Shown here: piece after piece, positions 24,931 through 34,270 of the stretch
Numbering within the stretch: the stretch's first letter is position 1
How the letters are laid out: each line of letters starts with the position of its first letter
DNA from: JAEVLT01 sp964484065
GTDB taxonomy: Bacteria; Bacillota; Bacilli; Bacillales; Cytobacillaceae
Assembly (NCBI GenBank): GCA_964484065.1
Contig: CAZAEW010000003.1
Coordinates: forward strand, 85,722-149,721
Length of the DNA: 64,000 bases
Direction of reading: 5' to 3'
Notes under the pieces: model-generated
The model's input: only the letters and a program-made list of their open reading frames with translations
Told to the model about the DNA's origin: nothing
The model's database searches: none
Translations under genes and position numbers: made by a program

Positions 24931-25841
24931 TTCATACATTAACACTTAACCCTTCTGTCGACTATATAGTTGAACTTGAAGGCTTGCAAATAGGTGAGTT
25001 AAACCGATCAAGAAGAGAAACCAAATTTCCTGGCGGAAAAGGGATCAATGTTTCGAGAGTTCTAAAGGAATTTGGCATAAACAGCAATGCACTCGGTTTT
25101 ATCGGCGGATTTACCGGGAGATATATTGATGAATATCTTCGTGAAGAAAAGATTGATACGAATTTTGTCAAGGTCAAAGAAGATTCAAGAATTAATATTA
25201 AATTGAAAACGGGACAGGAAACAGAAATCAATGCAAATGGACCGTCCATTACAGATTCTGATTTTGCCCGATTAAAAGATTCCATTCAGTTTCTTACAAA
25301 CAATGATTTACTTGTTATGGCAGGAAGTATTCCAGCAACACTGCCTGAAACAACCTATCAGGAATTGGCGGAAATTTGTAAACAAAATCAAACTGATTTT
25401 GTTGTTGACGCTGAGGGCGGCTTATTAACAAAGGTGCTTCCATTTGAGCCGTTTCTCATCAAACCAAATCATCATGAACTTGGAGAATTATTTTCCGCTG
25501 CGATCACAACTTGTGAAGAAGCAGTGCCTTATGGAAAAAAACTGATTGAAAAGGGTGCAAAAAATGTCATCGTATCACTTGCGGGTGATGGTGCTGTTTT
25601 TGTCAATAAAGATAGCGTGCTGTTCGCAAATGTTCCGAAAGGAGAAGTGAAAAATTCAGTTGGGGCCGGTGATTCAATGGTGGCCGGATTCTTGGCTGAA
25701 TACCAAAGAACAAGAAATGTACAAGAAGCATTCCGTGTTAGTGTTGCCGCAGGAAGTGCCACAGCGTTTTCATTAGGCTTGTGTCAAAAAGGATTCGTGG
25801 ACGAGCTTCTCAATCAAATCCACATCACAGAAAGATCATAA
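24927..25841 (+). CDS. fruK: 1-phosphofructokinase
   Basis: 304 aa PfkB-family sugar kinase. It phosphorylates fructose 1-phosphate, the product of the fructose PTS, to fructose 1,6-bisphosphate. The PfkB signatures GGKGINVSRVL (N-terminal) and VGAGDSMVAGF (catalytic Asp, anion hole) are present. Starts at ATG 24927, overlapping the fruR stop by 4 bases, so translation is coupled. Order fruR-fruK-fruA is the standard bacillar fructose operon. Confidence 0.95.
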   Translation: MIHTLTLNPSVDYIVELEGLQIGELNRSRRETKFPGGKGINVSRVLKEFGINSNALGFIGGFTGRYIDEYLREEKIDTNFVKVKEDSRINIKLKTGQETEINANGPSITDSDFARLKDSIQFLTNNDLLVMAGSIPATLPETTYQELAEICKQNQTDFVVDAEGGLLTKVLPFEPFLIKPNHHELGELFSAAITTCEEAVPYGKKLIEKGAKNVIVSLAGDGAVFVNKDSVLFANVPKGEVKNSVGAGDSMVAGFLAEYQRTRNVQEAFRVSVAAGSATAFSLGLCQKGFVDELLNQIHITERS

Positions 25842-25854
25842 GGAGAGAGAAACC

Positions 25855-27717
25855 ATGAAAATTACTGAACTGTTAACAAAAAACACGATTCTCCTAAATA
25901 TTGAAGGCAATGAAAAAGGAGCAGCAATCGACCAACTAGTTGATATCCTATTTCGAGCTGGCAAGATAACAGATAAAGCTGCCTTTAAAGCAGCAATCAT
26001 AAAGCGTGAAGAACAAAGTACCACAGGGATTGGCGAAGGGATTGCGATTCCTCATGCAAAAGTAGCGGAAGTAAAAGAAGCGGCTATTGCCTTTGGAAAA
26101 TCTGTTTCAGGTGTCGATTATCAATCCTTGGATGGCCAGCCGGCTCACTTGTTTTTTATGATTGCCGCACCCGAAGGAGCCAACAATACCCATTTGGAGG
26201 CCCTTGCCAGACTATCTGGAATGTTAATGAGTGAGGAAGTACGTAAAAAATTAGTGAATGCGGTCACTGCAGAAGATATCCTTCATATCATTGACAGTTA
26301 CGATCAAGAAGATGAGGAAGAACAGGATATTTCGAATACACAAAATGCAATCGTGGCTGTTACTGGATGCCCAACCGGGATTGCTCATACGTATATGGCA
26401 GCGGACTCATTAAAAGCAAAAGCAGCAGAAATGGGCGTTACGATCAAAGTTGAAACAAACGGCTCAGGCGGGGCAAAAAATGTATTAACCAAAGAAGAAA
26501 TTGAAAAAGCCACTGCTGTTATTATCGCAGCTGATATCAATGTTGAAATGGAACGTTTTAAAGGAAAGCATGTCATTCAAGCAGCGGTTGCAGAAGGTAT
26601 CCGCCGTCCGCAGGAATTAATTGAAAGAGCCTTAAAGCAAGATGCACCTATTTACCAAGGAAAAGCTGGGACAGGGGAACAGACAGGTACACAAAAGGAA
26701 CAGCGCAAAGGGTTCTATAAACATTTAATGAATGGTGTTTCAAACATGCTTCCGTTTGTTGTCGGCGGCGGTATCCTAATTGCGATTTGTTTCATGTTTG
26801 GATATAACTCCTTTAAACCTGGAGATCCAACCTACAACCCGATCGCTGAAGCATTAATGACCATTGGCGGCGGCAATGCTTTTGGATTGCTTGTACCAGT
26901 ACTTGCCGGATTTATTGCCCTTAGTATTGCAGACCGCCCTGGTTTTGCACCAGGTATGGTTGGCGGTATGATGGCAGCCAGCAGCGGTGCCGGATTCTTA
27001 GGCGGTATTATTGCCGGATTCTTAGGCGGATATATAACTGTATTATTGAAAAAAGTATTTGCTGGTCTTCCACGTTCGTTAGAAGGTATAAAAAGTGTAT
27101 TGTTATTCCCGCTTTTCGGTATTGCGATTACAGGCTTCATCATGTTGTTTGCTATTGATAAACCTGTAATGATGTTAAATAAGGAAATCACTCATTTATT
27201 AACGGGTCTTGGAACTGGAAATGCTGTATTATTAGGAATTGTTTTAGGACTTATGATGGCATTTGATATGGGCGGACCGGTAAACAAAGCAGCATATGTA
27301 TTTGGAACTGGATTGCTTGCAAGCGGTGTATACCAGCCAATGGCAGCGATTATGGCTGCCGGTATGGTTCCGCCGCTAGGTATCGCTTTAGCAACTACTT
27401 TCTTTAAGAATAAATTTACTAAAGAAGACCGAGATGCCGGAAAGGCCTGCTATGTAATGGGGCTGTCATTCATTACTGAGGGAGCCATTCCATTTGCGGC
27501 TGCAGACCCTCTGCGTGTAATTCCTTCCATTATGATCGGTTCTGCGATTTCAGGGGCAATGTCTATGGCATTTGGAATTGGACTTAGAGCACCGCACGGC
27601 GGCATCTTCGTTGTTCCGCTTGTCGAACATGGTGTAGGGCAATATGCACTTTCAATTTTAGTCGGAGCTGTTGTATCCGGATTGTTAATTGGTTTCTTAA
27701 AGAAACCGGTAAAATAA
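25855..27717 (+). CDS. fruA: Fructose PTS enzyme IIABC
   Basis: 620 aa fused permease, imports fructose while forming fructose 1-phosphate. Domains in order: IIA (phospho-His67 in GIAIPHAK), IIB (phospho-Cys172 in VAVTGCPTGIAHT), an Ala/Gly-rich linker, and IIC with about eight to ten membrane helices (from about residue 290). AAGGAGAGAG precedes ATG 25855. Last gene of the operon. Confidence 0.95.
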   Translation: MKITELLTKNTILLNIEGNEKGAAIDQLVDILFRAGKITDKAAFKAAIIKREEQSTTGIGEGIAIPHAKVAEVKEAAIAFGKSVSGVDYQSLDGQPAHLFFMIAAPEGANNTHLEALARLSGMLMSEEVRKKLVNAVTAEDILHIIDSYDQEDEEEQDISNTQNAIVAVTGCPTGIAHTYMAADSLKAKAAEMGVTIKVETNGSGGAKNVLTKEEIEKATAVIIAADINVEMERFKGKHVIQAAVAEGIRRPQELIERALKQDAPIYQGKAGTGEQTGTQKEQRKGFYKHLMNGVSNMLPFVVGGGILIAICFMFGYNSFKPGDPTYNPIAEALMTIGGGNAFGLLVPVLAGFIALSIADRPGFAPGMVGGMMAASSGAGFLGGIIAGFLGGYITVLLKKVFAGLPRSLEGIKSVLLFPLFGIAITGFIMLFAIDKPVMMLNKEITHLLTGLGTGNAVLLGIVLGLMMAFDMGGPVNKAAYVFGTGLLASGVYQPMAAIMAAGMVPPLGIALATTFFKNKFTKEDRDAGKACYVMGLSFITEGAIPFAAADPLRVIPSIMIGSAISGAMSMAFGIGLRAPHGGIFVVPLVEHGVGQYALSILVGAVVSGLLIGFLKKPVK

Positions 27718-27725
27718 TATTTTAA

Positions 27726-27762
27726 AAAAAACGGGGCAAAGTAGGTATGCTCCGTTTTTTTT
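27726..27762 (+). terminator. Terminator of fruRKA
   Basis: AACGGGGCA pairs (one G-T) with TGCTCCGTT followed by a long T-run. Confidence 0.85.
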
Positions 27763-27790
27763 TATGGGGCAAGGAGGGGATTTTGCAAAT

Positions 27791-28552
27791 ATGCCTTTTT
27801 GTCACTTAAAAGGAATTCAAATGTTTTATGAAGACAGAGGGTCCGGAATTCCGATTATCTTTATCCATCCTCCGGGAATGGGCAGGAAAGTTTTCTTTTA
27901 TCAGCTCCTTTTAGAGGAACATTTTCGAATCATCCTGCCTGACCTAAGCGGACATGGAGATACGAAAGGATCTCAAGAAACCGTTACGATTAATGGTTTT
28001 GTCGAGGAAATAAAAATGCTTATGGATAAATTGCAAATCGATAGAGCTGTAATATGCGGTTATTCATCTGGGGGCATTGTTGCTCAGGAATTTTGTCTGC
28101 AATTTCCCGAGCGGGTAATTGGTATTGTTTTGTCTGGAGGATTTGCGGAAGTACAATCGCTGATTTTTAAATATGAACATATAATCGGAATGTACATGGT
28201 GAAACATTATCCGGCAATTCTGGCAAAAATGATTGCCGGAAGCCATACGAACTTCGACCCTTTAAGAAAGTTATTGTTCAGACACATGTTAAAAGCAGAC
28301 CGAAGGATTTGGTTTGAGTTCTATAAACAATCGCTTTTTTATACATGTTTGGATCGTCTCACTAATTGGAGCAGGCCGCTTTTGTTGATTTATGGGTCGA
28401 AGGATTTTACGAACCAGCATGCTAGGGCTTATCAAAAAACAACTGACATCCAGTCCATATTTATCAGAAGTGCATCCCATCAAATTCCGGTTCAAAACTG
28501 GAAAATTTTCAATCAAATGATATCTGGGTTTGCATTGACCTATACAAAATAG
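27791..28552 (+). CDS. Alpha/beta hydrolase
   Basis: 253 aa. The nucleophile elbow is GYSSGG (GxSxG), the oxyanion-loop region is HPPGMGRK, the acid is probably in YGSKDF, and the His in SASHQIPVQ. No signal peptide, so cytoplasmic. ATG 27791 follows AAGGAGGGG, with 12 bases spacing; an upstream in-frame ATG at 27764 lies inside the terminator tail of fruA. Substrate unknown. Convergent with the MFS gene, sharing one terminator. Confidence 0.75.
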   Translation: MPFCHLKGIQMFYEDRGSGIPIIFIHPPGMGRKVFFYQLLLEEHFRIILPDLSGHGDTKGSQETVTINGFVEEIKMLMDKLQIDRAVICGYSSGGIVAQEFCLQFPERVIGIVLSGGFAEVQSLIFKYEHIIGMYMVKHYPAILAKMIAGSHTNFDPLRKLLFRHMLKADRRIWFEFYKQSLFYTCLDRLTNWSRPLLLIYGSKDFTNQHARAYQKTTDIQSIFIRSASHQIPVQNWKIFNQMISGFALTYTK

Positions 28553-28587
28553 AAAACGTAGGGGATTCCATCCCCTACGTTTTCTTT
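28551..28587. terminator. Bidirectional terminator
   Basis: AGAAAACGTAGGGGAT pairs perfectly with ATCCCCTACGTTTTCT over a 2-base loop; it overlaps the end of both convergent genes. Confidence 0.85.
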
Positions 28588-29867
28588 GTTTTCTTTTGTT
28601 CTCCTGGATGAATTGCCTTGAAAACCACAAATGCTGTAACGATACTTATTAGACTCAGCATGATAATAATCCAATGATGAGAGTGCTTCATCAATAATGC
28701 TACGATTGGAGGCCCTGCAGCCACACCAATAAATCTCATTGAACTGTAGATAGAAGTAACGGTTCCCCGTTCGCCCTTCTCAATTCCTTCTGTAATCAGC
28801 GCATCTAGGCATGGGAGACCAACGCCAATCCCTATTCCGCTTATCAAAAACATTGTGATCATAAACCACAGCTTCATCGATAGATACAAGGAAGAAATTG
28901 CGGCCCCGGCAACCAGAATCCCCGTAAATATAATCCACTTCATTAAGTTTTTATTCTTTTTAATTACTTTACCAGTAATAAATGATGAGAGGCAGAGTGC
29001 TCCAAGCGGAAGTGCTAAAAAGAATCCTTTTTTTAGATCTTTTATACCATATTCCTTCTCGAATATCTCAGACAGATAAAACAGAATGCCAAAAAGAACA
29101 AACATGAGAATGCCGCCAATAAAAAAAATTGCATACAGCCAATGTCCTTTTTCGGTGAAAATATTTTTCAAATTGGCCAGAAATTTTTTAAAAGGGAGCG
29201 GCTCTTCCTTTGTTTTTGGACATTTGACTAAAAAGATCATCATGATGGTTGAAAGCAGACAAAAGACCGGAAAAGAAAAAAAGGGTAAAAACCATATAAA
29301 CCCGGCTAAAAAGGCCCCCAAAATTGGACTCAATACTTTTCCTAAGGTGTTTGAGGTCTCGATAAGACCTAGAGTGCTGCTGACATCGTCTTCATTGCTG
29401 AACATATCCCCGACGAGGGGAAGGACAATTGGGAATGCACCGGCAGCTCCCACACCTTGCAACGATCGGCCAGCTAAAATAATCCAATAGGAATTAGACA
29501 TTTTCCACGCTGCAAATCCGGAGATGAGACCCCCTATACCAGCAATAATGAGACTGGGAATGATGATTTTTTTTCGTCCAAGGTGATCTGATAAATATCC
29601 GGCAATCGGTATCAGAATAATGGCTACAATCGAATAAACGGTAATGATCATACTTGTCTGAAAAGAAGTGATCGATAATTTTTTTTCAATGGAAGGTAAT
29701 ACGGGAATCAGCATCGAATTACCTAAAGTCATGACAAGCGGTATGGACGAAATCGACAGAATCGCCCATTTTTGCTTTGAAACTTCATTGGATTTTTTAT
29801 TCCCTGCTTTCGCGAGCTTTTTAGAAACAGTCCGCGGTGCCGAGCACAAGCGTTCAATATTTTCCAT
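28575..29867 (-). CDS. MFS transporter, drug-efflux type
   Basis: 430 aa with 12 predicted membrane helices. The loop 2-3 motif A reads GYLSDHLGRKKIII, and motif C-like PIVLPLVGDMF...LGLIETSNTLGKVLSPILGAFL supports the DHA1 antiporter group. The N-terminal cytoplasmic tail of about 35 residues is basic and unusually long. The start at ATG 29867 has only a weak ribosome binding site (GGCGGT). Substrate unknown. Divergent from the MOSC gene. Confidence 0.75.
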   Translation of the reverse strand: MENIERLCSAPRTVSKKLAKAGNKKSNEVSKQKWAILSISSIPLVMTLGNSMLIPVLPSIEKKLSITSFQTSMIITVYSIVAIILIPIAGYLSDHLGRKKIIIPSLIIAGIGGLISGFAAWKMSNSYWIILAGRSLQGVGAAGAFPIVLPLVGDMFSNEDDVSSTLGLIETSNTLGKVLSPILGAFLAGFIWFLPFFSFPVFCLLSTIMMIFLVKCPKTKEEPLPFKKFLANLKNIFTEKGHWLYAIFFIGGILMFVLFGILFYLSEIFEKEYGIKDLKKGFFLALPLGALCLSSFITGKVIKKNKNLMKWIIFTGILVAGAAISSLYLSMKLWFMITMFLISGIGIGVGLPCLDALITEGIEKGERGTVTSIYSSMRFIGVAAGPPIVALLMKHSHHWIIIMLSLISIVTAFVVFKAIHPGEQKKTKKT

Positions 29868-29975
29868 AGGAGTTCAATACCGCCTTTATTGGTTTTCCTG
29901 ATGTTAATATTGGCTAATTTATATTAAAATAATGATATGCGTTCAATCCTTTTAATGGAAGTTGGGGAACAAAAG

Positions 29976-30605
29976 ATGAATCCAAATATTATCAGCTTGG
30001 CAATTGGTAAACCAAAAAACTATTCTTGGAAGAATACCGAGGAACAATCAGCAATTGGAAAAACAAGGGTATTCGAGGTCTGCTTAAAAAAATCAGGTTT
30101 TATCGGTGATGGTGTGGCCAATGAGGAATTTCACGGCGGGGCAGACCGCGCTGTTTGCCTGTATCCATATGAACATTATTCCCGTTGGGAACAAATTTTT
30201 CAAACAAAACTGCAGCTGCCTGCTTTTGGGGAAAACCTGACGGTTACAGGAATGACTGAAGAGGATGTTTGTATAGGAGATATTTACAAAGCTGGAAGTA
30301 CTTTGATTCAAGTGACACAAGGAAGAGTTCCTTGCTCCACTATCTCGAAATATAATGGCGAAGAGCGGTTTTTAAATAAAGTGTTTGAATCTGGATTGAC
30401 CGGGTATTTTTTTCGTGTCCTTGAAGAAGGAACGATTTCGATGGATTCGAAAATAGAATTGGTTGAAAGGAACCCAAACCGGATCACCGTTTTATTCGCA
30501 GCGTTAACTCTTTTTCATCATCACGATAAAAAGGCAATTGAAAAGATTTTGATGGTAAAGGAACTAGCTGATGATTGGAAAAGAAGATTTACGAAATTGT
30601 TGTGA
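29976..30605 (+). CDS. MOSC-domain protein (YiiM/YflK-like)
   Basis: 210 aa. MOSC domains bind sulfur or molybdenum-cofactor-related ligands; the conserved GDGVANEEFHGGADRAVCLYPYEHY and the cysteine in GRVPCSTISKY mark this family (YiiM acts on N-hydroxylated compounds in E. coli). I chose ATG 29976, behind TTGGGGAAC, though 29937 is also in frame. With a DMSO-reductase-type enzyme nearby, Moco metabolism in this organism is clear. Confidence 0.75.
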   Translation: MNPNIISLAIGKPKNYSWKNTEEQSAIGKTRVFEVCLKKSGFIGDGVANEEFHGGADRAVCLYPYEHYSRWEQIFQTKLQLPAFGENLTVTGMTEEDVCIGDIYKAGSTLIQVTQGRVPCSTISKYNGEERFLNKVFESGLTGYFFRVLEEGTISMDSKIELVERNPNRITVLFAALTLFHHHDKKAIEKILMVKELADDWKRRFTKLL

Positions 30606-30632
30606 TATTTCAAAAAATCAAAAAACAACTTC

Positions 30633-30661
30633 TTGACAATTGTTTGTAAGTTCATTAGTAT
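30633..30661 (+). promoter_or_regulatory. SigA promoter of the trp operon
   Basis: TTGACA (30633-30638), 17-base spacer, TAGTAT (30656-30661). It predicts transcription starting just upstream of the first T-box. Confidence 0.6.
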
Positions 30662-30679
30662 AAAAACATAAGTTAAAAC

Positions 30680-30950
30680 GTTAGGGCAATGATAAAGAGT
30701 AGTAGCGTTTGCGGATTCTTTAGAGAGCTGGTGGATGGTGAAAATCAGCGTTGACGTGATCGTGAATGGACTTTGGAGCCTCCAAACCGAACCTTCTTAC
30801 GGAAACAGTAGGCTTTGGCGAAAATCCCGTCGTTACATGGGTCAGATATTCAAGCAATCTGCTTTGATATCGGTAAAGTGAGCTGTTTATCAGCTAATTA
30901 AGGTGGCACCACGGGTCTTCCGTCCTTTTTGGATCGGAAGACCCTTTTTG
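30680..30950 (+). promoter_or_regulatory. T-box riboswitch 1 (Trp), first of a tandem pair
   Basis: The conserved AAGGTGGCACCACGG T-box (30899-30913) is followed by a terminator stem (GGGTCTTCCG / CGGAAGACCC, then TTTTTG). Stem I precedes it with specifier context GAATGGAC; the specifier TGG at 30767-30769 reads tRNA-Trp. Uncharged tRNA-Trp should favour the antiterminator and allow transcription. Confidence 0.85.
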
Positions 30951-30963
30951 TTTTGAAAAATAA

Positions 30964-31258
30964 AGAAAAGCGTTGCGCAAGAATAGTACACAATTCATCA
31001 TTCTTTCCAGAGAGTCGGGGACGGTGGAAACCCGATAAGAGTAGATTTGTGGAATGGGCTTGCAAGTGTCAGCTTGAACAGGAGCAGTAGGGCTGAACGG
31101 AGTTCCACCGTTAAAAGGATAAGATATCGGTCAGGAATGGCTCGTATCTGAAGAGAGGAAACAGTTGCACTGTTTCAAATGGAGGTGGCACCGCGGTCAC
31201 AAGAATCGCCCTCTATATACATAAAGTTTTTATGTATATAGAGGGCGATTTTTTTTTA
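30964..31258 (+). promoter_or_regulatory. T-box riboswitch 2 (Trp), directly before trpE
   Basis: The T-box GGAGGTGGCACCGCGG (31181-31196) is followed by a very long perfect terminator stem (31204-31222 with 31231-31249) and nine T. Stem I contains GAATGGGC with specifier TGG at 31055-31057. It acts in series with the first T-box, so both must read through. Confidence 0.9.
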
Positions 31259-31282
31259 GAATTTTCTAAGGGGAGACAAAAA

Positions 31283-32668
31283 ATGAAGAAGATTGCAGAT
31301 TATTTTATAAAGGAAATCAAAGGAGATACGTTAACACCCATTGCCATTTTGCAAAAAATTTCAGGCTCAAAAAAGTTCTTATTGGAAAGTTCACATAAAT
31401 ACAATGAATCAGGCCGGTTTTCTTTTATCGGCACAGACCCTTCGCTTGAATTTATTTCATATGGAAAAACAAATCAGATTATCAAGCGCAATGGTGAAAC
31501 CTTAACAGTTGAGGGGAATTCTCTGGATGTGATAAAAACACTTCTGCCATCAAAGGGCCCAAGTGATTTACCCTATCCTTTCTTGACGGGAGCGGTTGGT
31601 TATATTGGCTACGATATTATTCGGCAGTATGAAGATATTGGCGAAATGCTGCCGGATGAACTGCAAATTCCTGATAGTCACTTGATGTTTTATGAAGAAA
31701 TCATCGTTTTTGATCATCTTGAGGAAAAAGTCTTGATAATCGGAACGCCTCTGGATAGCAGCAATGAACAAGAAGTGGAAAAAAGGGTTCAATTAAGAGG
31801 AGAAGAACTGAAAAAGCCATTCGATCACCAGGATATCGAAACATTTTCATTTCAAGGGTTTATCCCGGAAACTTCAAAACAAGAGTTTATGAAAAATGTA
31901 GAAAAGGCAAAAGAATATATTGTTTCAGGAGATATTTTTCAGGTTGTTCCGTCACAGCGGATGAAATCAGCTTTTTCAGGAACACCGCTATCCCTCTATC
32001 GAAAACATCGTGCAAATAATCCAACACCATATATGTTTTTTATTGATTTTGACAAGTATACGGTAATTGGCTCCTCACCTGAAAGCCTCATCAAAACAAG
32101 AGGAAGGCAAGTCATTACAAACCCGATTGCCGGAACGAGAAAAAGAGGCAGAACGATGGAAGAAGATTTACGAAATGAAACGGACCTTCAAGGTGACGAA
32201 AAAGAGCTGGCTGAACATAAAATGCTTGTTGATCTCGGCAGAAATGATTTAGGCCGCGTTTGTAAATTTGGAACCGTTAAAGTTGATAAATATAAGGAAA
32301 TTGAGCGTTTTCGGCATGTAATGCACCTTGTTTCTGAAGTAAGCGGGGATCTGAAAGATGATCTCACACCGATAGATGCACTTGCGGCATGTATACCTGC
32401 TGGAACCGTTTCAGGGGCTCCAAAAATCAGGGCGATGCAAATTATTAACGAACTGGAAAAATCAAAGCGGGGCCTCTACTCGGGTGCCATTGGTTACTTA
32501 TCAGCAAACGGAAATATGGATTTTGCACTAGCGATTCGAACCATGATCTTAAAAGATGATTTAGCGTATATTCAGGCCGGGGCAGGAATTGTCTATGATT
32601 CCGATCCTGAAAGCGAGTATGAGGAAACCATTAATAAATTGAAATCCTTTTTGGAGGGTGAAAAATGA
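31283..32668 (+). CDS. trpE: Anthranilate synthase component I
   Basis: 461 aa chorismate-binding enzyme that makes anthranilate with TrpG-supplied ammonia. The tryptophan feedback site is near LLESSHKYNESGRFSF (N-terminal) and the catalytic core includes PTPYMFFID, GSSPES and IPAGTVSGAPKIRAM. ATG 31283, behind GGGGAG, is the real start; an upstream in-frame ATG at 31232 lies inside the T-box terminator stem. First gene of a complete trp operon. Confidence 0.95.
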   Translation: MKKIADYFIKEIKGDTLTPIAILQKISGSKKFLLESSHKYNESGRFSFIGTDPSLEFISYGKTNQIIKRNGETLTVEGNSLDVIKTLLPSKGPSDLPYPFLTGAVGYIGYDIIRQYEDIGEMLPDELQIPDSHLMFYEEIIVFDHLEEKVLIIGTPLDSSNEQEVEKRVQLRGEELKKPFDHQDIETFSFQGFIPETSKQEFMKNVEKAKEYIVSGDIFQVVPSQRMKSAFSGTPLSLYRKHRANNPTPYMFFIDFDKYTVIGSSPESLIKTRGRQVITNPIAGTRKRGRTMEEDLRNETDLQGDEKELAEHKMLVDLGRNDLGRVCKFGTVKVDKYKEIERFRHVMHLVSEVSGDLKDDLTPIDALAACIPAGTVSGAPKIRAMQIINELEKSKRGLYSGAIGYLSANGNMDFALAIRTMILKDDLAYIQAGAGIVYDSDPESEYEETINKLKSFLEGEK

Positions 32669-33273
32669 TTTTACTGATTGATAATTTTGATTCGTTTACT
32701 TTTAATCTTTATCAATATATAGGAGAGCTGGGCGAGGAAGTAATCGTTTACCGAAACAATCAGCTGACAACCGAACAAATTCAAGCATTAAACCCAAAAG
32801 CAATCATTCTTTCACCTGGACCCGGCCGTCCGGAAGATGCGGGAATCTGTGTTGATGTTATTCGAAAATTTCATAAAACGATCCCCATTTTAGGGATATG
32901 CCTTGGCCACCAGGCGATCGGTTATGCATTTGGCGGAGTTATTAAAAGGGCAGCCACTATCAAACACGGGAAAACTTCCTATATTACCCATACCGGCGGG
33001 ATTTTTAATTATTTAACAAGTCCTTTGGAAGTCATGCGATATCATTCACTGTCCGTTGATAAGGACAGTCTCCCGGAAGAACTTGAAATCACAGCAGAAG
33101 CTATGGACGATCAAGAAATTATGGCTGTACAGCATCGGAAATATCCGGTTTATGGATTGCAATTTCACCCTGAATCGATTGGCACGCCATCAGGGAAACA
33201 AATATTGAAAAACTTCTTAACGGAAGCAGAAAGGATGAAGAAAAATGAAGAATTTTTTACTCCAATTAGCTGA
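32665..33273 (+). CDS. trpG: Anthranilate synthase component II (glutamine amidotransferase)
   Basis: 202 aa class I amidotransferase with Cys79 (GICLGHQ) and His168/Glu170 (QFHPES). It hydrolyses glutamine to feed ammonia to TrpE. ATG overlaps the trpE stop (ATGA). In B. subtilis this subunit (PabA) is in the folate operon and missing from trp; here it is in the trp operon, and may still also serve folate synthesis if no other copy exists. Confidence 0.93.
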   Translation: MILLIDNFDSFTFNLYQYIGELGEEVIVYRNNQLTTEQIQALNPKAIILSPGPGRPEDAGICVDVIRKFHKTIPILGICLGHQAIGYAFGGVIKRAATIKHGKTSYITHTGGIFNYLTSPLEVMRYHSLSVDKDSLPEELEITAEAMDDQEIMAVQHRKYPVYGLQFHPESIGTPSGKQILKNFLTEAERMKKNEEFFTPIS

Positions 33274-34270
33274 TCAAAAATCATTTACGGAAGAGCAAAT
33301 GCAAGCAGCCTTTCAACTCGTTTTGGAAGATGAAGTAACAGAAAGTGAGATTGCCGCTTTTTTGATGGGATTAAAATCAAAAGGGGAAACAGTTGAAGAA
33401 ATTGCCGGTATAGTCAGAGCAATGAAAAGCAATACGTATTCTTTTAAAGAAAATTATATAGATGTATTAGATAATTGCGGAACCGGCGGCGACGGTTCAT
33501 CGAGTTTCAATATTAGTACTACATCCGCTTTTGTGATAGCAGGTGCCGGAATCACCGTTGGAAAACATGGAAATAGAAGCATTTCAAGCAAGACCGGAAG
33601 TGCAGATGTTTTAGAGGCTTTAGGAGTTAAATTGGATCTGCCATTAGAAAAAACAGAAGAAATCCTGAAGGAAATTGGCATTGCTTTTTTATATGCTCCG
33701 CATGTTCATCCAAAATTAAAAAAGGTAAACGCAGTCAGGAAGCAGCTGAAAATACCGACCGTTTTTAATTACATCGGTCCGCTGACAAACCCAATTGATC
33801 TCGACTATCAAATGCTCGGTGTAAACCGCAGAGATATTATCGAACCGATTGCTGAGGTACTAAGAACTCTCGGCCGGAAACGGGCAACCGTTCTCAATGG
33901 AGCAGGAAATATGGATGAGGCTTCCCTGCAGGGCGAGAATCACCTGGCTATTTTAGATAATGGTACAATTACTTTGAAAACATTGTCTCCAGAAGATGTC
34001 GGACTTAGCCGATACGAAAATAGTGCCATAAAAGGCGGAGATGCTGAACGAAATGCTGAAATTTTGTTAGGTGTATTAAAAGGAGAAAAAGGGGCATACC
34101 GCGATACCGTTTTACTTAATGCCGGAATTGGAATTTTTACCGCGAAAAAAGCCGCCACCATTCAAGAGGGAGTAAACATTGCACGTGAAATTATTGACTC
34201 TGGCGCCGCGTTGGAAAAATTAACCCTTTTAATTGAAAAATCAGGGAAGGCGAAAAAGGAGGCAATCTAA
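33245..34270 (+). CDS. trpD: Anthranilate phosphoribosyltransferase
   Basis: 341 aa. It transfers phosphoribosyl to anthranilate; the PRPP-binding glycine loop CGTGGDGSSSFNIST (about residue 78) and KHGNRSISSKTGSADVLE are typical. ATG 33245 is 29 bases before the trpG stop, a longer overlap than elsewhere in the operon, with AAGGATGAAG upstream. Confidence 0.95.
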   Translation: MKNFLLQLADQKSFTEEQMQAAFQLVLEDEVTESEIAAFLMGLKSKGETVEEIAGIVRAMKSNTYSFKENYIDVLDNCGTGGDGSSSFNISTTSAFVIAGAGITVGKHGNRSISSKTGSADVLEALGVKLDLPLEKTEEILKEIGIAFLYAPHVHPKLKKVNAVRKQLKIPTVFNYIGPLTNPIDLDYQMLGVNRRDIIEPIAEVLRTLGRKRATVLNGAGNMDEASLQGENHLAILDNGTITLKTLSPEDVGLSRYENSAIKGGDAERNAEILLGVLKGEKGAYRDTVLLNAGIGIFTAKKAATIQEGVNIAREIIDSGAALEKLTLLIEKSGKAKKEAI

